NCBI GenBank assembly: GCA_900315105.1 | Contig: OMXX01000009.1 | Coordinates: forward strand, 19,706-83,705 | Direction: 5' to 3' | Source: an uncultured Prevotellaceae bacterium | GTDB lineage: Bacteria > Bacteroidota > Bacteroidia > Bacteroidales > Bacteroidaceae | DNA length: 64,000 bases | Shown: positions 60,395 to 64,000 of the stretch, one piece after another | Layout: each line of letters starts with the position of its first letter | How positions within the stretch are numbered: the first letter of the stretch is position 1 | Program-made: the position numbers and the translations under genes | The notes under the pieces: model-generated | The model's input: only the letters and a program-made list of their open reading frames with translations | Databases searched by the model: none | What the model was told of the DNA's origin: nothing

Positions 60395-60520
60395 AGATAT
60401 CTGACACCACGCTCTATGAATCCATAGACAACAGTCAGACGTCGCAGATTTTTGTTATAAGATAAAGTTCATAATGTTTTTGTATAATAATATGGCTGGC
60501 TGTGAAGTCAGCCTTTTATT
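60395..60520 (+). ncRNA. Candidate short transcript with no ORF (about 125 nt)
   Basis: Between the orphan promoter and a hairpin with GGCTG/CAGCC and outer AATAATA/TATTATT pairing, followed by a T-rich tail. It might be a small RNA or the remains of a lost Rhs cassette, since a nearly identical hairpin recurs at 62617-62656. Confidence 0.4.
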
Positions 60521-60524
60521 ATTT
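60484..60524 (+). repeat. Hairpin repeat ATGGCTGGCT, copy 1
   Basis: Shares over 35 nt with 62617-62656, with two changes in the loop; probably a terminator. Confidence 0.75.
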
Positions 60525-61403
60525 AGTGCTGAGCACAAAATTGCCTTCTTCCTCGTTTATAGTCACCTCAGAATCCTCATTAATAGAAAACTTTATATCA
60601 GGAACTGGTTGAAGCTGCTGATTTTTCAGTTCATATAGCTTATCACCAATAAGAGCAAAGCCCTTTTTCTTGTCGTTTATTGTATAACTATACACCTCTG
60701 TTCTACCAGAGGACTTCCTTATTTCATGTTTGTCAGCAGGCTTTTTCACGTTACATACGAACAAAGTCTTTGCAAGAAAATCCTCAGAATTTTGTGTAAA
60801 ATAAATATTGCCAGTTTCATCCATAGAGAAATCAGGACAGCCACTAACCAGTTGAACTAACTTGTTTTCCTTTTTATAATAAACATACAAGTCATATTGT
60901 ACTGATACAACATAATAATCCTCAAATTCATAAATCCTTGTTATTTGTCCTTCCATTTCCTGCGGAGCACAAGGAACAGATTCTCTGAAAGAACAGACAC
61001 CATCAACATAATGCTTTATATTAACCTTTTCATAAGAGGTGTCTATCTCCGCAATTATAACATCACGATTGTCAATATAGAAATTATCAATTTCAAACTC
61101 TGTTTGTAAAAACACAGAGGCTTTCGGCTCTTGAAAAAGATGTCTTTTCTTAATTGTATTGTTGTCGCAATAATAAAGCATATCCCCAAAAACCTTCACT
61201 TCTACGGACAATAGCGAATCCTTTTGATTAGTCTTTAAGTTCTGCAAATACACATTCTTCTCTTTACTCTCGCTATCAGAGTATGTGCAATATACAAGAC
61301 AAGGAGAATTGTAATATACAAATTCACCTTCAAAAGTTTTTGTATTGGCAGCTGCTAATGGAATTGTAAATAACATTAGCAATAATGTAGTCATTATCTT
61401 CAT
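60519..61403 (-). CDS. Exported beta-rich protein of unknown function
   Basis: 294 residues. Signal peptide (MKIMTTLLLMLFTIPLAAA), then repeated short beta segments (VYCTYSDSESKEKNVYLQN, MLYYCDNNTIKKRH, DFSMDETGNIYFTQNSEDF, GFALIGDKLYELKNQQL) suggestive of a small propeller. Family not recognised. It faces away from the Rhs cassettes; its stop overlaps the repeat hairpin. It could be an orphan immunity-like protein of the Rhs region, but nothing in it proves that. Confidence 0.6.
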   Translation of the reverse strand: MKIMTTLLLMLFTIPLAAANTKTFEGEFVYYNSPCLVYCTYSDSESKEKNVYLQNLKTNQKDSLLSVEVKVFGDMLYYCDNNTIKKRHLFQEPKASVFLQTEFEIDNFYIDNRDVIIAEIDTSYEKVNIKHYVDGVCSFRESVPCAPQEMEGQITRIYEFEDYYVVSVQYDLYVYYKKENKLVQLVSGCPDFSMDETGNIYFTQNSEDFLAKTLFVCNVKKPADKHEIRKSSGRTEVYSYTINDKKKGFALIGDKLYELKNQQLQPVPDIKFSINEDSEVTINEEEGNFVLSTK

Positions 61404-61436
61404 TGTACATCAAAATTATATTGTTCTTACAGATGG

Positions 61437-61468
61437 CAAAAGTAAACAATAAATCCCAAACTGCCAAA
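61437..61468 (-). promoter_or_regulatory. Promoter of the gene at 60519
   Basis: TTTG (61468-61465), a 20-nt spacer and TACTTTTG (61444-61437) on the minus strand. Confidence 0.75.
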
Positions 61469-61550
61469 GAAAATCACAGGAAAAATTTATATCAGAAGAT
61501 GAAGATAGTTACTTAAATCATTTTACATACAAGATATTTCCCCGTTTTCA

Positions 61551-61582
61551 TTTGGTTGTATTAGATTATTTGTTTACTTTTG
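61551..61582 (+). promoter_or_regulatory. Promoter of Rhs-type cassette 1
   Basis: TTTG (61551-61554), a 20-nt spacer and TACTTTTG (61575-61582), followed by TCCTCGGAAT. Cassette 2 begins with the related TTTGTTTAACTTTG-TCCCCGAAAT at 62788-62808. Confidence 0.7.
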
Positions 61583-61639
61583 TCCTCGGAATTAACAAGA
61601 TTCAAGAAATTAATCATTAATCTTCAAAGTTCATTAAGA

Positions 61640-61891
61640 ATGGAATACAGAATTAAATTATGTTTTGTTCTCTTGTTTGCTCTATTGTCTCAACACAAGT
61701 TACTTGCATTTAATGCAGAGAATATGTTGGGGAAATGGCGCAACTGTGGTTCTATGCAGAACAGGTATTGAGCACAAATCCTACTGAGGCAAATAAGATA
61801 GCAAAAGAAGCGAATCAAGTCTTATTTAAAATTGGTTGGGAAATGTATTATAAAAATGGTGAAGCATATTTTCGTCAAATTAACAACTAAA
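61640..61891 (+). pseudogene. Broken exported/toxin-like gene (frameshifted)
   Basis: The first frame, from the ATG at 61640, encodes a signal-like segment MEYRIKLCFVLLFALLSQHK and NAENMLGKWRNCGSMQNRY before a stop at 61769-61771. From about 61717 the +1 frame continues EYVGEMAQLWFYAEQVLSTN to YYKNGEAYFRQINN and a stop at about 61889-61891. The two halves look like one gene broken by a shift or join. It lies just upstream of a lipoprotein gene, as in toxin-immunity pairs. Confidence 0.5.
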
Positions 61892-61897
61892 AAAATA

Positions 61898-62317
61898 ATG
61901 AATAAAATGCATAATAAGTATTTGGTTTTCAATATTGCTTTTTGCTTGTTGGCATGTCTTTCGTGCAAAAAGAACACAACAAAAGATTTAATAGATGGAG
62001 GTGACTATAAATTCTGGTTCAGTATAGGAGAATCAGGAAATGTATCTTTTACTTATTTCGGATGTAATGGCAAATATTTGGTGTTTAAAAAAAACAGTAC
62101 TGCTGGTTTTCATCGATATGGTACAGCTGCATACGAAGACGACCTTCCACCTAATAACTGGAATTTAAGAAACGATAGTATAGAATGTGCATATACGATA
62201 CGTAAAATTCTTGATATCAATGAAAACAGAATGATTTTACAAAATCATAACCAAAAGGATACTTTTTATTCTGTCCCACAAGGTCTGATTCCCTTAGAAT
62301 TTGATCATAAGTGGTAG
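61898..62317 (+). CDS. Small lipoprotein, putative immunity-type protein
   Basis: 139 residues from the ATG at 61898 (codons up to 61832 overlap the preceding remnant). Lipoprotein signal with lipobox LSC (ACLSCKKN). The mature part is beta-rich: YKFWFSIGESGNVSFTYFG, NGKYLVFKKNSTAGFHRYG, ENRMILQNHNQKDTFYSV. No family recognised. The immunity role is inferred from position behind a broken gene and from the shared 3' hairpin with cassette 2. Confidence 0.55.
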   Translation: MNKMHNKYLVFNIAFCLLACLSCKKNTTKDLIDGGDYKFWFSIGESGNVSFTYFGCNGKYLVFKKNSTAGFHRYGTAAYEDDLPPNNWNLRNDSIECAYTIRKILDINENRMILQNHNQKDTFYSVPQGLIPLEFDHKW

Positions 62318-62360
62318 GTTTAAAATCACATTTGTTGCGGATTCCTTTGATTTGACCTCT

Positions 62361-62405
62361 ATCCCACATTGTCAAGTGATTCCTTGGCGGTGTGGGATTT
62401 TTCTT
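62361..62405 (+). terminator. Terminator of cassette 1
   Basis: ATCCCACA (62361-62368) pairs with TGTGGGAT (62391-62398), then a T-tract. The inner sequence TTG..AAGTGATTC is shared with the hairpin at 63912-63950, which follows the second cassette. Confidence 0.75.
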
Positions 62406-62488
62406 TTCTCTCATTCTTGATTTTCCGCCCCAAGAACATAGGATTTTCCTTGCAAGAAACTCCGCTGTTTTTCCGCTTTTCCACCGTA

Positions 62489-62587
62489 GATACTCCATCG
62501 ATGCTCCATCGATACTCCATCGATGGTCCATCGTTTCGATGGAGGAACGATGGAGAACTGATGGACTATCGATGGAGTATCCGTGGA
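62489..62587 (+). repeat. 11-nt register hairpin element (GATACTCCATC), copy 2
   Basis: Nine units in register, 99 nt, same length as copy 1: GATACTCCATC, GATGCTCCATC, GATACTCCATC, GATGGTCCATC, GTTTCGATGGA, GGAACGATGGA, GAACTGATGGA, CTATCGATGGA, GTATCCGTGGA. Differences from copy 1 fall mostly in the four variable positions of each unit. Confidence 0.9.
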
Positions 62588-62616
62588 CTTTCAAAGGGAA
62601 ATTGACTTTACTTTTT

Positions 62617-62656
62617 AATAATAATATGGCTGGCTATAAAGTCAGCCTTTTATTAT
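62617..62656 (+). repeat. Hairpin repeat ATGGCTGGCT, copy 2
   Basis: Same sequence as 60484-60524 with two substitutions in the loop; outer AATAATA/TATTATTA arms. Confidence 0.75.
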
Positions 62657-62767
62657 TATAATTAAGGAGAAACATCTTTTAAACGCAGAGGTGCAAAGAC
62701 ACAAAGATTAGCACCTTCACGTCTGAAAAAAACATGAAATGCTCCCCAAAACTTTTTCCTGTTTTCC

Positions 62768-62799
62768 TTCGTGATATTGATTTTTTTTGTTTAACTTTG
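62768..62799 (+). promoter_or_regulatory. Promoter of Rhs-type cassette 2
   Basis: TTCG (62768-62771, one change from TTTG), a 20-nt spacer and TAACTTTG (62792-62799). Confidence 0.55.
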
Positions 62800-62807
62800 T
62801 CCCCGAA

Positions 62808-63363
62808 ATGAGCAATATCCGAACATACAAAATAACACATAGTGAACCGAAACCATTTCCAATTCGGCAGAAAGACTCCACCGACAATCTTCTCGGTGGT
62901 AGCCTTGTCATGAGGAACGAAAAGATTGACAAGGTTCTGTTTGATGGTGGATATGCTCAGGCTTCTGCTGTATCAAATACGACCAAGTATAAGTTTGCGT
63001 TCAACTACTACAATCAGGACCACCTCGGCAATATCCGTCAGGTGACGCAGGATTATAATGGATTTTCCAATGGAAAAATCATCCAGACAATGAACTACTA
63101 TCCTTTCGGTGCTGAGTTCTGCGATAACAGCACTAAGAGCTATGTGCAGAATCACAAGTATAACGGCAAGGAGTTTGACAGATGCAGTATCGGGTGACAT
63201 ATTAAATTTCCAAAAAGATGCTGGTAATACATGGACTTCACTTCGTTATTGGACTCCTAATGAAATACAAGCGGAGTTTTATTCTAATCGTTCCAAAGAA
63301 CTATTTGGAACATCCCAAATCGCATCACCAATAGGAGTATTAATAAATATAAGGAAGAAATGA
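62808..63363 (+). pseudogene. Rhs repeat-associated core fragment with toxin C-terminus (frameshifted)
   Basis: The first part (62808-63197) encodes FNYYNQDHLGNIRQVTQ, TMNYYPFGAEF and QNHKYNGKEFDR, the diagnostic Rhs core pattern, but lacks the thousands of upstream bases of a full Rhs gene. After KEFDR the usual continuation (GLDTYDYGARQYD-like) is absent and the frame stops. A second frame continues SGDILNFQKDAGNTWTSLR to LINIRKK and a stop at 63361-63363, which looks like the end of a toxin domain. This is a 3' fragment joined out of frame to a different toxin tail. Confidence 0.8.
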
Positions 63364-63899
63364 GAATGTTATTTATTTTATATTTTCTTACATACTCATT
63401 GATTGGGTATACAAAAGACTTTGATAACAAGTTGGATAGCATTACCAATCTATGCTATTATAAGGAATATACGCTTTCCCTAAAGACGTATATCCTAAAA
63501 GATTCAGTAGTAACAAATGATTTACTATGGCAAAAACCAACTGTAATTAAACAAGAAATAAGTATATACAACAAAAAAATTAAAATTTCGAATAGACAAA
63601 TACATATTCATACAAAAGACAATGCGGAATTGGAAATATCACAAATTCCAATAATTGATGTTAGTTTCGTAAAGGGAACGGAAGAATATCTGTATTTATA
63701 CGGAGCTTTAAACTGTAACGGCATTGGTTGTCCCGAATATCTTGGAATTTATGATTTATCTGGTAATAAATGCGTAGAATACATATCTACTTGTCACGAT
63801 AATAAATATAAATTATTTGAAGAATTTGTTTCGAAGCATAAGATAGACTTAGATAATTGCATATCCCAAACATCAATAATTAACACATTGGTTTGGTAG
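63360..63899 (+). CDS. Exported putative immunity protein
   Basis: 179 residues. Signal peptide (MRMLFILYFLTYSLIGYTK). Beta-rich mature part: CYYKEYTLSLKTYILKDSV, QIHIHTKDNAELEISQIPI, EEYLYLYGALNCNGIGCPEYLGIYDLSGN with Cys pair. Its ATG overlaps the toxin-tail stop by 4 nt (ATGA), the coupling typical of toxin-immunity pairs. Family unknown; the immunity role is inferred from that position. Confidence 0.65.
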   Translation: MRMLFILYFLTYSLIGYTKDFDNKLDSITNLCYYKEYTLSLKTYILKDSVVTNDLLWQKPTVIKQEISIYNKKIKISNRQIHIHTKDNAELEISQIPIIDVSFVKGTEEYLYLYGALNCNGIGCPEYLGIYDLSGNKCVEYISTCHDNKYKLFEEFVSKHKIDLDNCISQTSIINTLVW

Positions 63900-63911
63900 T
63901 AAAGCTCTATT

Positions 63912-63950
63912 ATCCCACATTGCCTCGTGATTCTCTTAACGATGTGAGAT
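63912..63950 (+). repeat. Hairpin after cassette 2, related to the cassette 1 terminator
   Basis: ATCCCACAT (63912-63920) and ATGTGAGAT (63942-63950) pair with one mismatch. It shares ATCCCACATTG and GTGATTC with the hairpin at 62361-62398, but the T-tract is poor. Confidence 0.6.
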
Positions 63951-64000
63951 TATTATAAATCTCTCCTTCCCTTAGCTTTAAGACTCTTTGTCTTTTGTGC

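Larger units (their letters stand above)
62318..62807. other. Gene-free spacer between cassettes
   Basis: It holds the cassette 1 terminator (62361-62405), the second GATACTCCATC element (62489-62587), the second ATGGCTGGCT hairpin (62617-62656) and the cassette 2 promoter. No ORF is supported. Confidence 0.6.

Overview
The window looks like a chromosomal segment of a Bacteroidetes bacterium, most likely Prevotellaceae (Prevotella/Segatella type). The evidence is as follows. At least 18 promoters fit the Bacteroidetes pattern TTTG (or TTG) - 19/20 nt - TAnnTTTG. Shine-Dalgarno sequences are largely absent. The gene families are typical of the group: TonB receptors with carboxypeptidase-like plug extensions, DUF4974 anti-sigma proteins, membrane-anchored LytTR regulators, a Nudix-type AraR, a PorT-like barrel and Rhs fragments. 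No transposase, CRISPR array, rRNA or prophage was seen. All family names come from reading the translations; no database was searched.

Layout. 0-3.2 kb: end of a periplasmic-binding-like gene, a PorT-like barrel, two identical tRNA-Lys(CTT) genes and an NADPH-type alcohol dehydrogenase. 3.2-7.6 kb (minus): TPR protein and membrane LytTR regulator, then a TonB receptor with an apparently leaderless mRNA and a small secreted protein. 7.8-10.3 kb (minus): leuB, separated from the other leu genes, and a thioredoxin-fold lipid/periplasmic reductase. 10.5-11.6 kb: queD-queE (7-deazaguanine pathway). 11.8-17.2 kb: second LytTR regulator, a small ORF, and an ECF sigma / short anti-sigma / STN-TonB receptor operon. 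17.2-25.1 kb: PNPOx-like, TfoX_N-like, nitroreductase, GH43, nucleoside deaminase, a double-FMN/FAD reductase lipoprotein and an unknown membrane protein. 25.2-29.2 kb (minus): two transglutaminase-like DUF3857 genes, bracketed by two copies of the 3' end of the citramalate-synthase-like gene. 29.3-35.2 kb (minus): leuA-leuC-leuD-cimA-like, with a leader-peptide attenuator. 35.2-36.2 kb: a gene-free block of hairpin repeats. 36.2-48.6 kb (minus): an L-arabinose/pentose cluster (galM, sugar/Na+ symporter, araR, araD, araA, araB, tkt, rpiB). 47.8-54.3 kb: HAD phosphatase, unknown genes, a candidate small RNA and a tandem array of five paralogous barrel proteins. 54.7-60.3 kb (minus): esterase and pheA-aminotransferase-aroF/CM-tyrA, with a Phe/Tyr leader-peptide attenuator. 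60.3-64.0 kb: decayed Rhs toxin/immunity cassettes.

The most unusual content is non-coding. (1) Many spacers are built from degenerate 11-nt units kept in strict 11-nt register, usually forming an inverted (hairpin) pair of arms; each site uses its own word. (2) A second class uses 7-nt units in strict register; one 7-nt word family (CACCCAT/CACCCAA) lies both in spacers and inside the reading frames of queE and the GH43 gene. (3) GC-rich inverted-repeat elements fill the gaps between almost every pair of genes in the leu, ara/tkt and aro operons, running almost exactly from stop codon to start codon. (4) Two homologous approximately 90-nt promoter-plus-leader sequences sit in front of the PNPOx-like gene and the leu attenuator. 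(5) Three promoter-terminator units without an ORF are candidate small RNAs.

How the genes work together: the leu and aromatic operons are each predicted to sense charged Leu/Ile or Phe/Tyr tRNA through Bacteroidetes-type attenuators sharing the same layout. The pentose cluster takes arabinose from uptake to pentose-phosphate intermediates under a Nudix-type regulator. The sigma/anti-sigma/STN-receptor operon is a cell-surface signalling module. Each LytTR protein has a likely direct-repeat target close by.
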